Notes: generated by a model not told the origin, from the sequence alone. DNA of 64,000 nucleotides from Petrosia ficiformis (GCA_947044365.1 OX345636.1:13039309-13103308); one strand, 5' to 3'; positions 36,201 to 46,729 are shown, counted from the stretch's first letter. Made by a program: numbers and translations.

Positions 36201-39200
36201 TATCTGTCAGTCTATCTGTCTGTCTGTCTATGCATATTTTTACATGAAAACGTACATTGTACAATGTACAACATGTATTGCGACTGTCAACATTCTATTT
36301 ATGTCAGTGCAAGAAATAATGTACATGTCCATGTAACTACCAGCCATTGGACATTTTCCAACCATTTTAAATATATTCGCCTATTTTGAGCTAATAACAT
36401 ATACATGTAACTATATAGTGCATTACACAGCTCATCAAAATTCAGTAATGTCCAAGCAAAGTTGAGACATGATTTTAGTCTGCCAATACCATCAATGAGT
36501 AGTTGCAATATTGCAATAATCTCAAGTCACCTTTAGGCAATAATCATAAAACATAATTTTCAATGTCACCCTATCAAAATTTGCCATTGTCCAAGCAAAA
36601 ATGATATCTTACTTCAACTATAATTATATGTTGCCATAATAATAATTTCATTAGCATATTTATGTGGGTGATTCATTTGGCTGTTGTAACACATATTAGC
36701 ATAAGAAGCTATGGAACTGAGGAATATAGTGGGCTGTTAACATTCTTGTTTCTCCGTTATCTGAAATCAGAATACCTACATGTAGGAATAATTACATGTA
36801 TATTACTGGGATATTGAAAGTATAAAAGAGATTTTAATGGTGGCATGATTTTTTACATGTACATGTCTTTGGAGTATTTCGGGGATCTATGAACTACTTC
36901 TGAAGAATACAGTATGTACATGTAATACAAATGTGCAGAGAAGTAAAGAGACTGCTGTTGTGTGTAGTAGGGATGGGCAATATTTTGATTATCATGATAA
37001 TCGTGATTAAAATTTCCTGTGATCATCATATCGTCTAAATATTGCCATATCGTGGTCACAAAAATAACGATTATTGTGCCATGACTTCAGGTTTTCAGTA
37101 CTATCACATCTAAATTAGTTTTTCAATACTGTTTTCTCAACAAATAAAAGGTATCAATTTGATTGTTGAATGAAATCTACATGCATATGTAAGGTAGCCA
37201 ATAATTGCAATAATGCACAGACAATAATCGTTGACTATAATCGCTCATCCCTAGTGTGTATCCACCACATGATAATGGTATTTCAAATCTAAAGTATACA
37301 TGTACCTTTAAGCTTGCTATGACAGAAGGCAACACAAAGCAGTATGCTTCAGTAGATACATTTTAATAACATGGAGACTACTGAATACCTTTATACTTGA
37401 TAGAATGCAACATAAAGCAGTATTTATCAGTAGATATACATGTACATGTATGGAGACTACTGAACTTTCAAATGGTCACTTTGACTTGCTTGGTATACAT
37501 GTAATTAATAAAGAGTTATTAAATATTTTTTGATATCTATAATCTAATGATTTTGATTGTTGTGTGCTTTGTATCAATGAAGAGAAATTGCTCTTCATAA
37601 AAGAGTTAACTGTCATTGGCTACTGACAGGATATAAGTGTCAGCATTTCTTCATGATTACTGTTGTGCGATTTATCACATCTTGTCACATAATAAAAATT
37701 ATACAAATTGTATAATTATAACTCACTAATAAGGAGAGTGTATTGTTTAGTTTACATATACATTGTACATGTATTTCACAAGTATGAACATGTACTGATT
37801 AGTTTTGACTGAGAATATAATAAAGTGTGTTTGACTTCCTAAACAAATTTCCTCCATTATTATTGTCTGGATTATAATGTTAGGTTAAGCATTCTCTTCT
37901 AATGAGTATGACAGAATAGTTTTAATGTGGTACATGTACAGTACTTAACTTTGATTAAGTTTACATACTATGATGGGAGCTACACTTTAATAAGGTGATA
38001 GTCAACTAAACTTAATGTCAGGTACTGCACATTCCAAACCAGAGAGATACCTTAGTTAGTCAAATTTTCATCTTCATTGTGCCTCTCAAGATATCATGCA
38101 ATAATTGTTTTCTGGCCTTCATCGATAACACTCTAAAGAGAGAATCGGTTTAGCATTCTCTCCTGACGAGTATGACAGGTTGGTCCACCATCTTTAATAT
38201 AGTACATTCCAAACTAAAAAAATCCCTTATGTGGGTTAGCACAGGTACAGGTAAATAAGAATGTAATTATCAGACCAAGAATTTTAGCAATTAGTAGGAG
38301 GTAAATATGTTATGACAACCAGCTGTATTATTTATGTTGTTTTTTGCATGCTGTGTTAACAGATAAACGAAGCAATAAACAAAATATATTATATGTAATT
38401 ATGTGACCACAGACACAAATCAGTCATTTGGCGAATAAGTAAAAATAGTTACACTTCAAAGACATAATTTTGCTTAGGAAACTAACTATATTTGGTATCC
38501 TGGTGGAGCAATAGTCACTCTTCCTGAATACAGGGTTTAGTTCGCTACCTGTACAAAACGCCGAGTGTTTAAATGTAAGCGACTGACAAAATTGCAAATG
38601 ACTAATTTTCGTATCTACAGTAACTTCTATTGGAAGAACACTGAGAATTGAAGTATATCAGTATATGTCAATAAAATGTCACCATACAGTAACAGTAATT
38701 ATCTTAGTTCTACTGTCAGTATACATGTAGTAGTACAGTAATTACTGTCTCACTACTGAATTGACAAGTATGGAAATGAAACTGCTGAGTAATTACTGTG
38801 ATGTGTAAGACTGATGAAATGCTTGTTATTTAGCCATTTTGTATAGAAAGCTACTGTTACTACTCCCTCTAAATGAAACCACTTTCTCTTGTAATTGTAA
38901 TCAGAGCAAATTATTTGTAAGTCTTTAAAAATTTGCCACATTTTGTTTATAATTTGTGCAGTGTAGGGGTATTACATGTATTAAATGAAAAACCTAACTA
39001 GGATACATAATTTAGTTACTGAAAATGGCTGAATGGTGAGTCTTTCAAATTAAGCATTTCGTTAAATTATTTTTCAAGTGAATCATTTCTTCAACTATTA
39101 TATATAGTACATGTACATTTACATGTGTGTGGCATAAACATGTACATGTACATGTGTGTGTCAATTATATCTTGTTACTATACCTTTTATATGAACTATA

Positions 39201-39701
39201 CCTTTTATATGAACGCTGACTCATATTATAAACACATACATGTACATAATAATTAATTATAAATGCATTGCTGGTTATTATTTGTTAAAGGAATTTGGCT
39301 AACTAAACTATTTTTTCTGGGATGTTGGCATGTTCATAACGTCTACACATAATTATGTATACCTGTCAACATTAATTATTACATACATAGCTACATGTAC
39401 ATGTATTTGTATGCTGATACATGTAGTGCATGTGTGATAATGTATATTACAGCCAATTAAGTTACATGCAGTGTATCCTAATTGCATGTATTCGTAAATA
39501 TGTTTTGTCTTGGTTCTAGTACATAATTTAATTTCCTATCTTGTGTTTTCTGCAGCTGGTAAGATGCTACCTATACCTGAGGGATATCCATGTATTGTGG
39601 AACTACCTAAAGGAGATAGTGATTTAGGATTAATAGTTTCACAGTGTGAAAGAACAGTAAGTATACAATATTGTATATTTGAAATTGGATATTTAATCTC
39701 T

Positions 39702-39746
<45 letters not shown>

Positions 39747-42700
39747 TTCAGGGAGCATTAATTATTGAAGATATATTTGTAGAAGGGAATGCTGAAAGAG
39801 ATGGCAGATTAATGCCAGGAGATCAAATATTAGAGGTATGTATAGTTTATTGTATTGGGCTGTTTGATTTCATGTTTTCAATTCCCTTGCTCTGATGTTA
39901 TATGTTGCTGTGTACAATACAAAGTACAATTGATAATACTGTTGTAGCATACTCCTAGTACAGTAGAGTACACTACAGTAAAGTATAGTTCAGTACAGTG
40001 CAGTACAGTACAGTACAGTACAGCACAGTAGAGTGCAGTGCAGTACACTACACTACACTACACTACAGTACAGTACAGTACACATACATTTATACTACAA
40101 TAGTTTATTACGTAATAATCCTGGCTCAAGCAGGTACATGAATACAAGTAGTTATGTACATGTACTTGCTGTTTTGTGATTTGTTTTGTCTCTACTATTG
40201 TACATTAGCCTCAAGACTAGGCCTTTATGAATGACCATACCTCGTATTAATCTTTTGCTCCATCTTCTTTTTACAGATTGATAATCATGATTATTCCCAA
40301 AAGTCATTAGCTGAAGCTAGACTAGCTCTATCAATGAATATTCCTCTAATTAGACTAACTGTATTGAGAAGACATCAAGATTATGGTAAGCTGCACATGT
40401 ATATATGATATGTACAAGTAGATGCTGTAAAGTACATGTACTTTACATGTACTCCATGTACATGTACATGGAGTACTTGTACATTGAAGAGTTGCGTAAC
40501 ATACTGCACAGGATAAATATTACTTTATAACTTTAATCCTCCACCATGTACTGCAATATCTTATAAACCCGTTAATTGGAATGAGTATGGTATATACATA
40601 TAAATAGCAAAGAAACAATTTTGAAAAAATTGAAATGCCAACCCGAATATTTCTTTATTTGTACTTGCAGTTATTCATTTGTGCCAGACATTGGGCAGAT
40701 ACAATCAAGTAATATGTACATGTACGTGTACTTAAAGTACGTGTACATGTTCATGTGTACTTGCCCACGTCTGGTTTACGCCCTAATGCACATGTCTGGT
40801 ACATGTACGTGTATGTAATGCCCATGTCTGGTTTATATTCTAATGTACATGTACATGTATTTTGTCGTATGTATACATGTACATGTACATGTATATATAT
40901 AATTATGGATTCAGTCGTGCAATTGCAAAGAGAAAATTCTGAATAAAGAGGCCTAGAACAATAGCAATTTTAGTCTGATGTAGTTCACAAAATTTCTATT
41001 GGTGTTCACTAGTACAGTAGTTAGAATTATAGTTAACTAAAACAACACTATTTCAATGCATACAGTATTATTGTTTATACATTGTCACTTCCTAATTTTC
41101 ATCATTCATTTTTCACTCGTTCACAGATTCTTCAGAGTTTGAGGAAGTAGAGCTGATAAAAGATGATATGAGACCACTTGGTATACAAATACAAACATAC
41201 ACGTGAGTAAACATTAGCTATAATATTATGCAAATATAAAAACAGGGGCTTGAGAGGAACACCTCAGTAGTAGTACAGGAAGTGATACCATGTGATGTTA
41301 TACAACACCCTGTCCCATAATATGTAGCATTATATAAACATCTACATTTCATAAATTGCTTCGTTATCCTGATGAAGTATCTAGTCGAAACGTTGATGTT
41401 GAAAACCAAACTCTTTCTTGGTAAAATAAAATATGTGTATTTCCAGTTTCAACAATAACTGCATTATTAGTATTTCTTTAATTTACACACTGCCATACAT
41501 ATATATAGTTATTGCTGATCATGTGATCTGTGGCCAATCAGAGAGCAGAAAATGCATCACATGATTGAACATTAAATCACTTATTGCACACTTTTGCGTG
41601 CAATAAGTTAGTTATTGTACACTTTGCTCATCTCTACTAACGAAGCTGCTCCAACAACAGTGGTAGTTCATCAGATCGTCAATAAATCACTTAGAACACA
41701 CTTGACAGTGCATTGTGTGTTTTAATGTAGCACTTGGGTGGTCAATAAAGGTTGAGTTTACATAATGCACGAGCCGAAGTCGTGCATTATGTGAACTCAA
41801 CCTTTATTGACCCGCCCTCGTGCTACATTAAAACACGTAATCACTGTAAAGTGTGTTCTAACTATTACATATACATGTATACCAGTGTTCAATACAGGAG
41901 GAGGTCCTGCCAAGTTCCCAACACCCTCACAGTACAGTTTGCACTGATCAATTTGTCCCCTCAACAAACACTCCTGTATGAGACCCAGTATACATGTACA
42001 TGTATGCACAAGTATATAAGAATCATTATGTACTGTATATACATGTATGTTGATTTGTTATTGACTACCTGTTTCATTTTCTCACTAATAGGACTCAGCC
42101 AGGTATATATGTACATCATTTAGTAGCAGGATCTCCAGCTGATGAGTGTGGTAGTATTAATATTGGTGATAGGATCCTAGAAGCTAATGGTTATGATATC
42201 AGATACTCTTCTATTGATGAAGCTGCTTCACTAATGGCTGTGAGTCTGATACTGTGTTTTGTGCATGTACCAGAAATAAATAGTACATGTAGAAGTATAA
42301 TTATTACTACACTACTGTTATGATTTAACCTGTGTTGTAGTAAGTATACTAATAATGTCATTTCTAACATCATTAAAAGTTTTTTGATACAACGATTGTT
42401 AAGAAAATTATTAGCTTGAAATAGAATGAAGTTAGATATAATATCAGATTGGTATCAGTTGTCTGTAGATATGGCATATCAAAAGTATTTATTAGTTAGT
42501 CTCCCAATCTATCTATTGTTCATATTCTTCTTCATATTATTAGAATGCATCCGGAGTCATTCGTCTTTTGATTGCTCATAAACGCAGATTATCATCAGGT
42601 TCTGACATGTCCTGTAGATCACACCACTCTGTCCATTCAAACCAGTCAGACAGGTCATACAGGTCCCCAGACCATTCATATAGATCTTCCTCTGGTAGAA

Positions 42701-45700
42701 GAATGAGACTTTATGAGGAAATTATAGCACCTACAGGTTTTCCTATTGGAGGTGGAAAGTGTATCATCATCAGAAAGGTATGCAAGATGTTTTAGTGCTA
42801 GGTAGTACAGGTACATGTATATGTATATATCCAATATCGTGATAGGTATATTGCATCCATGTTTATATATTTGACAATTTTAATTGTGTTTCTCTCTCTG
42901 TGTCTCTCTGTTTATCTGTCTGTTTCTCTCTCGCTTCGTTGACAGAACCCTGGCGAATCTTTTGGGATGAATGTATCAGGAGGTATAGGCAGTGAAGGTG
43001 GTGATCTTCCAGTGTTTATTTCAGTTGTTAGACCAAACAGTCCTGTTGATAAGTGTAGAAAAATACAAGTAAGCAATAAAGAAATTTGATTTACAGTACC
43101 CCTAAATAAAGCGTTCCTGTACTGTATATGTAGTACACACTACACTACCCATGCATTTACACAAGATGTCAGACTTTTGTGTTGCAAACACTCGCCTTGC
43201 TGCTTTTCTACAACTTGATTATTTTGTATCTATGGCTATCATAGAAGGTTGTCTATTCAACAAAGTAAGTTATAAGCCTGAGTTGTTTGATATGTATACA
43301 TTATTATAGTGGTAAGTCGTTTACCAAAACGTTTGGCATTTCAATTTCCAGTAGTCTACTAAACTATGGAAACTGTTTATTGAGGGCTACTATATAACAG
43401 ATGTGACTATAACAGTGCTATAGTCACGCAATTTCACATGGAATTTAATACCTGATTTGACTGTAGTTGTCATTGTAATGAATAATGTTTGTATTGAGAG
43501 CAGCTTTACTTGTTAATCAAATTGTAGTGCAATGTATGAATGTGTAAGTTTGAGCTTCTTTTACACATGTGTATTGTATACATCTATTAGTGACAATAAA
43601 ACCAAACTAAAGTCTGTTGACGTTCATTTGCGCTTTAGTGTATTGCCATTGGGAGTGTGTGTAAAATTTTAACACTTTGAAACCATGCGTAGTACAAGAA
43701 TGAGACTTGCATGTACATTAGTAGAACAAGGTTAAGACAGAGCATTTAGCCAAACAGAATTACATGTAATAATTTCCCAAGGATCAAGTGAATGTGGACA
43801 GACTTTAGTAATAGTAGCAATGTTAAATTTACTGTGTACATGTTTGTTGAATGTTTTGATTATCTCTTCATTCTTCCATACACACACATCTTCATCACTA
43901 CATATTTAATATTAGAAAGGCGACATACTCGTTTCAATCAACAGTATACCTTTAACAGACAAGACACATTCTGAAGTTGTTCAAATTATTAAGAGCCTGA
44001 CCAGTACCAGTGTAGTGAGACTAGAAATGATACAGGGAGATGAAGTATTTGAGGAAGATGGAGGCCTTTCTCCTGACTGGAAAATATGGATTGATAGATA
44101 CAATGGAATAAGAAACAGGTTTGTAATACTGGATATGAAATACTGTTCCATATTTAGTGTTCTGCCCACACTATGTAGAGTGGTGGTCAGATTCTAACTT
44201 TCGTTTAGTGCTGTTTACCCAATATATACCTAATTCTGTTTCAGTAGCCGATATACATGTATGTATATTATCTCAGATGTGGTTAGAGATGGTTAATTCA
44301 TCCTGACCAGTGCCAACCAAGTGTGGGCAGAACACTGCATATTGATTGGTCGAGTTTAAATATTGCTATTTGGTTACCCATACTCAAAACTTGGCTTACA
44401 AAGTTACAATGGTTGTGACTAAAGTCCATTCACTTTCACGATGTCCTCAAAATGTCTCTACATGTACTACAGTGTATAGTTTAATGACATAAGATTAATA
44501 TGCTGTAACTGAGAAAAAGATGATTGACGTCTCCACCAACACTACAAGCTTAACAGCCACTTGTAATATACAAAAATAAATGTCTGACATGTGGACACTT
44601 GATTGGTCAACTCTAAATGTTCATGTGCAAAATGTCTAACGAGTGACTCTTTTATAACACTGTAATATGATTAATTGGTATAGGAATTACAACTTGAAAT
44701 GTTTTGCAGAAGAATCAGGTCTCTTGTATACATGTTAATTGCAAAAATAATGACCTTGCTATTCTCGCACTAACCATTCATTTTTCCTTTTCTATCTTCA
44801 GTAGTCCTCTTGAGTACACTATCACTCTAGCAAGAGAAGGGAACGAAAGTCTTGGGTTCAGTATAGTGGGTGGAATCAACTCTCCTAAGGGAGATAGTCC
44901 GATATATATAAAGGGAATTGCATCAAAGAGTATTGCAGCAATAGATGGTAGAATAAAGGTAAAATAATACTTACAATTTACATGTACATGTATGCTCACT
45001 TACAGTGTATGCTAGTGCTGAAATGAATATTCATTTATTCTTTTGGTATTCATGGACTGTACTACTGTAGTTCTAAATTTAAAATAGAGAAATTTTACAA
45101 TTTTTGTTTGTGGAAGCAGCAGTGAAATTTATTAACAGCAAAGATTTCCCAATCTATATATAGTAATAAGATCTGACTATTGTTGTTCAAGCATACTTTG
45201 GTGTGCAGAGCTGCCAACTTCAAACTAGTCATAAAAGACACATTTAAGGCCTGTTTTCACTGAGCATTCTAACCAGTTTAACTGGTTGTTCAAACTACAT
45301 TAGGTGGTGATTTGAAACTAAAACGTATAGAAGCCATTAGAATTAATGCTCCAATCAGAATTTTTGATAGCAAGCATGGGCCAAATTGGCTCAACAATAA
45401 TTAGTATGTGTGTCATTGGGAATACATTTTGAGCCAATTATCAAAGAGAGAACTGTGGTGTGCCTAATAAGAAACTCTTTGGGCCAATGGTGCGCCATAT
45501 GAGCTTATCAAATACACTGGCTCCAATGTAAAGAAACCTATAATAGTGTATGTACTGTCATTGATATCAGTTCCTATTCTATGCAGTTATGTACAGTATG
45601 TTGGTTTTTCTTTTTACGGGTTGGAATCTGCTGAGATTTTAAAAACGATTATCACTAACATTGTTATTGATTAAAATCAGTCGGCCAATTAAGATAATTA

Positions 45701-46108
45701 ATGCAGGAAACTTAATTGTTTGATCAAAAGGCTTCTTGTTATTTCCATATTATACATGATTTGCTGTTGCATGCTTGAAAAGTATGTCTTTTGGATAATC
45801 GATATCACAGACTGGGCAGACGTACAATCAATAATCAGAAATTCAGGATGAATTGATTAGCGAATCAATTAATCATTCCAGCCCTATTTTCTAATCCCGG
45901 TAATCAGCGAATAAATACACAATTAAATTTTTTTTTTACTTTATAAATAGTCACAAATTGTTCTTTTCCCTCTCAGTGTCGAGACCAGATCATTTCAATC
46001 AATGGTGTATCAGTTGATGGTAAAACACAATTGCAAGTTGTTGATATGATCAGATCATCGTCTGGAGATTTGACTCTTAATATAATTCCTCATGACACAT
46101 ACTGTTAA
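21339..46108 (+). CDS. LNX: LNX-type E3 ubiquitin ligase: RING, TRAF-type zinc fingers, four PDZ domains
   Basis: Eleven coding exons: 21339-21918, 39556-39656, 39752-39835, 40277-40385, 41127-41202, 42092-42239, 42544-42777, 42946-43068, 43916-44118, 44802-44958, 45977-46108. All borders are AG/GT, phases match at every junction, and the total is 1947 nt (648 residues plus stop), close to vertebrate LNX1/LNX2 (about 690-730). Domain order is that of LNX: RING, zinc fingers, PDZ1-4. LNX proteins ubiquitinate Numb and many PDZ-ligand proteins and act at the cell cortex. The linker between zinc fingers and PDZ1 is only about ten residues and has no NPxY motif, unlike vertebrate LNX1. The first intron is 17.6 kb. 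A TAA lies in frame about 30 nt upstream of the chosen ATG. Confidence 0.93.
24740..24960. repeat. Two-copy tandem repeat of about 120 bp
   Basis: CATTG(C/T)CAAGTTTCAAGAGCC occurs at about 24743 and again at about 24865, each followed by a related AAGTTC(A/C)-containing tail. Confidence 0.5.
26219..26443. mobile_element. hAT-like MITE, family B copy 1
   Basis: Ends CAGAGTTTTTGATAAG and CTTATCAAAAACACTA form a terminal inverted repeat. Flanking 8-mers ATGTACAT and ATGTGCAT match at seven of eight positions. The interior shares TTGAGCCAA and AGAACTG ... TAAGAA(G)CTCTTTGGGCCA with the copies near 35980 and 45356. No coding capacity. Confidence 0.7.
26640..26840. repeat. ACATGT-rich local tandem block
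   Basis: Repeats of TACATGTACATATA with TAATATCATTACATGT spacing recur four to five times. Short reading frames here are repeat artefacts. Confidence 0.6.
28371..28441. repeat. Dispersed repeat, inverted partner at 37950-38030
   Basis: AGTTGACTATCACCTTATTA, then TAGCTCC(T/C)ATCATAGTA and GTAAACTTAAT match the reverse complement of 37950-38030. The two copies lie in opposite orientation within LNX intron 1. Confidence 0.6.
28670..28860. repeat. CATGTGACATCATATATT repeats
   Basis: Three copies of (T)CATGTGACATCATATATT are spaced 60-110 bp apart, two of them preceded by GATATTAGTATCTT. This is a degenerate tandem array. Confidence 0.6.
29170..29815. repeat. Degenerate tandem repeat of roughly 110-120 bp, about five to six copies
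   Basis: Each unit contains TTAGTTCCT(G/A)TGAA, GTATCAATTTCC, CAT(A)GCTCTTGCATCAGATC, AAACCCATA and TTTATTACATTCCCCTGGTA, with many substitutions and indels. No coding potential. Confidence 0.65.
29870..30165. repeat. ACATGTAC-rich tandem block with GTACATTATG units
   Basis: Three to four units of about 60 bp (AAAAGGAAAGG(A/G)(A/G)TGG, TTGTACATTATG, then ATATACATGTACATGTATAT) lie within the LNX intron. Confidence 0.55.
30330..30480. repeat. Dispersed repeat C (GATGAAG...CGAAACGTT)
   Basis: TTATACCACTGATGAAGG ... ATCGAAACGTTTGG ... ATTGATTGGTGAAAGCAAACA is shared with a decayed copy at about 3250-3370. A shorter relative lies near 41365-41410. The GATGAAG...CGAAACGTT signature is common at ends of retroelements and SINE-like repeats in invertebrates. 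Confidence 0.5.
30500..30665. repeat. 43-bp tandem repeat, about four copies
   Basis: The unit TATACCTGTACATGTATG, then TACTATGTATGTATTACTGT recurs four times. The last copy is shortened. Confidence 0.8.
31240..31450. repeat. Dispersed repeat D copy 1 (TTAGTTAACTAAAC motifs)
   Basis: Closely similar to 34295-34505: TTTTAGTTAACTAAACTATA, then AAATTACAGGT, AATGGGCACTT, TTAGTTAACTAAAACTAAAA and CCCTTTTAGTAAGCCTAATA in the same order. An inverted fragment lies at about 35440-35500. The end motif TTAGTTAACTAA is itself palindromic. Confidence 0.7.
32370..33120. repeat. Dense ACATGTAC / GTATAT cryptically simple block
   Basis: Long runs of TACATGTACATGTACATG are mixed with TTTTAATT(A/C)TTTCCATG spacers. 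Because ACATGT is self-complementary, both strands look alike and long open frames arise in several frames. These encode only Tyr/Met/Cys/His-rich repeats and are not genes. Confidence 0.8.
33120..33370. repeat. About 80-bp tandem repeat with (AT)n core, three to four copies
   Basis: The unit is TATTATTTATATACATGTAC, then ACTATCATTGGATACAT and ATAATTC plus (AT)n. The AT run varies in length between copies. Confidence 0.8.
33619..34130. repeat. 91-bp minisatellite, about 5.5 copies
   Basis: Units begin TAGTACATGTAGTTGCTTAG at 33619, 33710, 33801, 33892, 33983 and 34079. The first four periods are exactly 91 bp and nearly identical, so the expansion is recent. The last unit is longer and partly diverged. 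Confidence 0.9.
34295..34505. repeat. Dispersed repeat D copy 2
   Basis: Direct-orientation partner of 31240-31450, with the same order of TTAGTTAACTAAAC and CCCTTTTAGTAAGCC blocks. Confidence 0.7.
35210..35360. repeat. GTATGTACATGTATGT simple-repeat block
   Basis: GTATGGTATGTACATGTA units recur and merge into a (GTAT)n/ACATGT mixture. Confidence 0.6.
35764..35812. repeat. Inverted repeat of GACAGATAGACA motifs
   Basis: AATTCTGTCTGTCAGTCTGT ... ATAGACAGATAGACAGAATT forms a near-perfect hairpin. A related (CTGT)n run occurs at about 36195-36230. Confidence 0.6.
35980..36150. mobile_element. hAT-like MITE, family B copy 2 (inverted, possibly truncated)
   Basis: Begins CTGTGTTTTTGATAAGC and continues AGCTTCTTATTTGGCACTG, CAGTTCTCTCTTTTGG and AGATGTATTCCCAATGGC, the reverse orientation of the copies at 26219 and 45356. 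The far end is unclear and no target duplication was confirmed. Confidence 0.55.
36969..37253. mobile_element. MITE with TAGGGATGGGC / GCTCATCCCTA ends
   Basis: Left TAGGGATGGGCAATATTTTG and right ATAATCGCTCATCCCTA form short inverted ends. The inside is rich in ATCGTGATTA-type small palindromes. A roughly 70-bp relative is seen from about 3153 (CTAGGGATGTGCAATATGAC). Confidence 0.6.
37325..37470. repeat. Two-copy tandem repeat of about 80-90 bp
   Basis: AGAA(G)GCAACA(C/T)AAAGCAGTAT, then CAGTAGATA(C)AT and ATGGAGACTACTGAA occur twice in order. Confidence 0.6.
39556..40385 (+). CDS. LNX: LNX exons 2-4: PDZ1
   Basis: Three exons (39556-39656, 39752-39835, 40277-40385) encode one PDZ domain. 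The carboxylate-binding loop is SDLGLIV in place of the usual GLGF, followed by GALIIEDIFVEGNAERDGRL, PGDQILEIDNHDY and LAEARLAL. The second exon is preceded by a (CT)n tract that doubles as polypyrimidine tract. The exon-4 acceptor is TTTTTACAG. Confidence 0.9.
39959..40083. repeat. CAGTA/CACTA pentanucleotide repeat
   Basis: Runs of CAGTA with interspersed CAGTG and CACTA units lie in the LNX intron between exons 3 and 4. Confidence 0.85.
40427..40476. repeat. Two adjacent perfect palindromes (20 and 28 bp)
   Basis: GTAAAGTACATGTACTTTAC (40427-40446) is followed by a 28-bp perfect palindrome centred on GTACATGTAC (40449-40476, arms GTACTCCATGTACA). Both have ACATGT-type centres. They could extrude as small cruciforms. 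Confidence 0.8.
41127..42600 (+). CDS. LNX: LNX exons 5-7 (part): PDZ2
   Basis: Exons 41127-41202, 42092-42239 and the start of 42544-42777. The binding loop is RPLGIQI, then GIYVHHLVAGSPADECG, IGDRILEANGYD and the closing strand GVIRLLIAHKR. The rest of exon 7 (to about 42700) is a Ser/Arg/His-rich linker with repeated SYRS and SDRS motifs, a possible phosphorylation region. A long foldback repeat lies in the intron between exons 5 and 6. Confidence 0.9.
41578..41608. repeat. Short hairpin with ACTTATTGCAC arms
   Basis: CTTATTGCACACTTTTGCGT, then GCAATAAG gives a 10-bp stem plus further pairing around TTTT. It is probably related to the neighbouring long foldback repeat. Confidence 0.6.
41691..41862. 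mobile_element. Long foldback (near-palindromic) element
   Basis: The left arm from 41691 (TTAGAACACACTTGACAGTG, ... AATGTAGCAC, ... GTCAATAAAGGTTGAGTTTA) pairs with the right arm ending at 41862 (TAAACTCAACC-type, GTGCTACATTAAAACAC, AGTGTGTTCTAA). The inner 35 bp of each arm (41741-41811) is nearly perfect around the short loop GAGCCGAAGTC. It lies in the LNX intron between exons 5 and 6. RNA from either strand would fold into a long hairpin. Confidence 0.75.
42700..44118 (+). CDS. LNX: LNX exons 7 (end)-9: PDZ3
   Basis: The domain spans the end of 42544-42777 (GGGKCIIIRK), 42946-43068 (NPGESFGMNVSGG with binding loop SFGM, then PVFISVVRPNSPVDK) and 43916-44118 (GDILVSINSIPL, then VVQIIKSL). 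Exon 9 continues into the acidic/aromatic linker DGGLSPDWKIWIDRYNG. Junction phases are 0, 0 and 2. Confidence 0.9.
44802..46108 (+). CDS. LNX: LNX exons 10-11: PDZ4 and C-terminus
   Basis: Exons 44802-44958 and 45977-46108. Binding loop SLGFSIVGG, then IYIKGIASKSIAAIDGRIK, CRDQIISINGVSVDG and LQVVDMIRSS. The protein ends HDTYC and stop five residues after the last strand, so there is no C-terminal tail. A poly(A) signal AATAAA lies about 104 nt past the stop. Confidence 0.9.
45356..45519. mobile_element. hAT-like MITE, family B copy 3, perfect 8-bp target duplication
   Basis: Ends CAGAATTTTTGATAGC and GCTTATCAAATACACTG. The 8-mer GCTCCAAT occurs immediately left (45348-45355) and right (45520-45527). 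The 8-bp duplication and CAG...CTG ends fit hAT-type transposition. Interior shared with 26219-26443. Confidence 0.8.
45615..45893. repeat. Dispersed repeat family A
   Basis: GGAATCTGCTGAGATTTTA, ATTATCACTAAC, TGATCAAAAGGC, GCATGCTTGAAAAGTATGTC and AATTAATCATTCCAGCCCTA occur in the same order as in 54887-55167. It lies in the last LNX intron. Confidence 0.65.
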
Positions 46109-46211
46109 TAATTAATTCCAATATAATTATATTTTGTGTATTCATTTTCTATTATATTATAATTTATGTCAAATATTCATAGCTTCATTCTCTAAATTCT
46201 CTTTTGTACAA

Positions 46212-46217
46212 AATAAA
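46212..46217 (+). terminator. Poly(A) signal of the LNX-type gene
   Basis: AATAAA about 104 nt downstream of the LNX stop codon. A plausible 3'-end signal. Confidence 0.45.
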
Positions 46218-46438
46218 AATTATTAATAACAATATACTATATAATATATATAATTGTTCATTCATCATTGCATTACAATAATGAATGCACTCATAGTGCA
46301 GAACCCTTGCCACAAGTGTGATTGGGAAACAAAAATGACTGTTGACAAGAAAATAATTGTTGAATGTGATAATGATTTTATGATATAGGTGAATATACAT
46401 GTGTGTGCGTGTGTTACAACTTACACTCCAGTCCTAGC

Positions 46439-46729
46439 CAGGGGGGGGGCAGGGAGGCAATTGCCCCCCCTAAGTTTTTACTTGTATGTAAATTTATTTG
46501 AAAATTATAAAAAATAAATTTTTGTCAGTTTACATATATACACGACATGAAGGGTCGAGTTAGTTTACACAACTGGTCAATCACTGACATAATTCTGCGT
46601 CTGAAATTTGGACGCAACTATTATTGCGCATAGCCTAAAATAAGTGACCACACCCCTTATGAATAATTAATTATCCAAAAATTTTCGCGGCGCGCACCCT
46701 ACCTTACAAAATTTATAGACCTGCCCCTG
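46439..46729. mobile_element. hAT-like MITE, family E copy 1
   Basis: Ends CAGGGGGGGGGCAGG and CTGCCCCTG. Flanking 8-mers GTCCTAGC and ATCCTAGC match at seven of eight positions. Interior: ATTGCCCCCCCT, then TTAGTTTACACAACT, CATAATTCTGCGTC, TTCGCGGCGCGC and CCTTACAAAATTTATAGAC. Unusually GC-rich at the ends for this window. Confidence 0.75.

Larger units (their letters stand above)
21919..39555 (+). other. LNX intron 1 (17.6 kb), filled with repeats
   Basis: No additional exon is needed: phases of exons 1 and 2 match and the total length is divisible by three. The intron holds a (CA)n run near 23890, several MITEs, at least five local tandem arrays and, from about 32370 to 34100, a block dominated by ACATGT/GTATAT motifs. 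The parts not listed separately (about 21.9-24.7 kb, 27.1-28.3 kb, 38.0-39.5 kb) show only AT-rich unassigned sequence. Confidence 0.7.
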
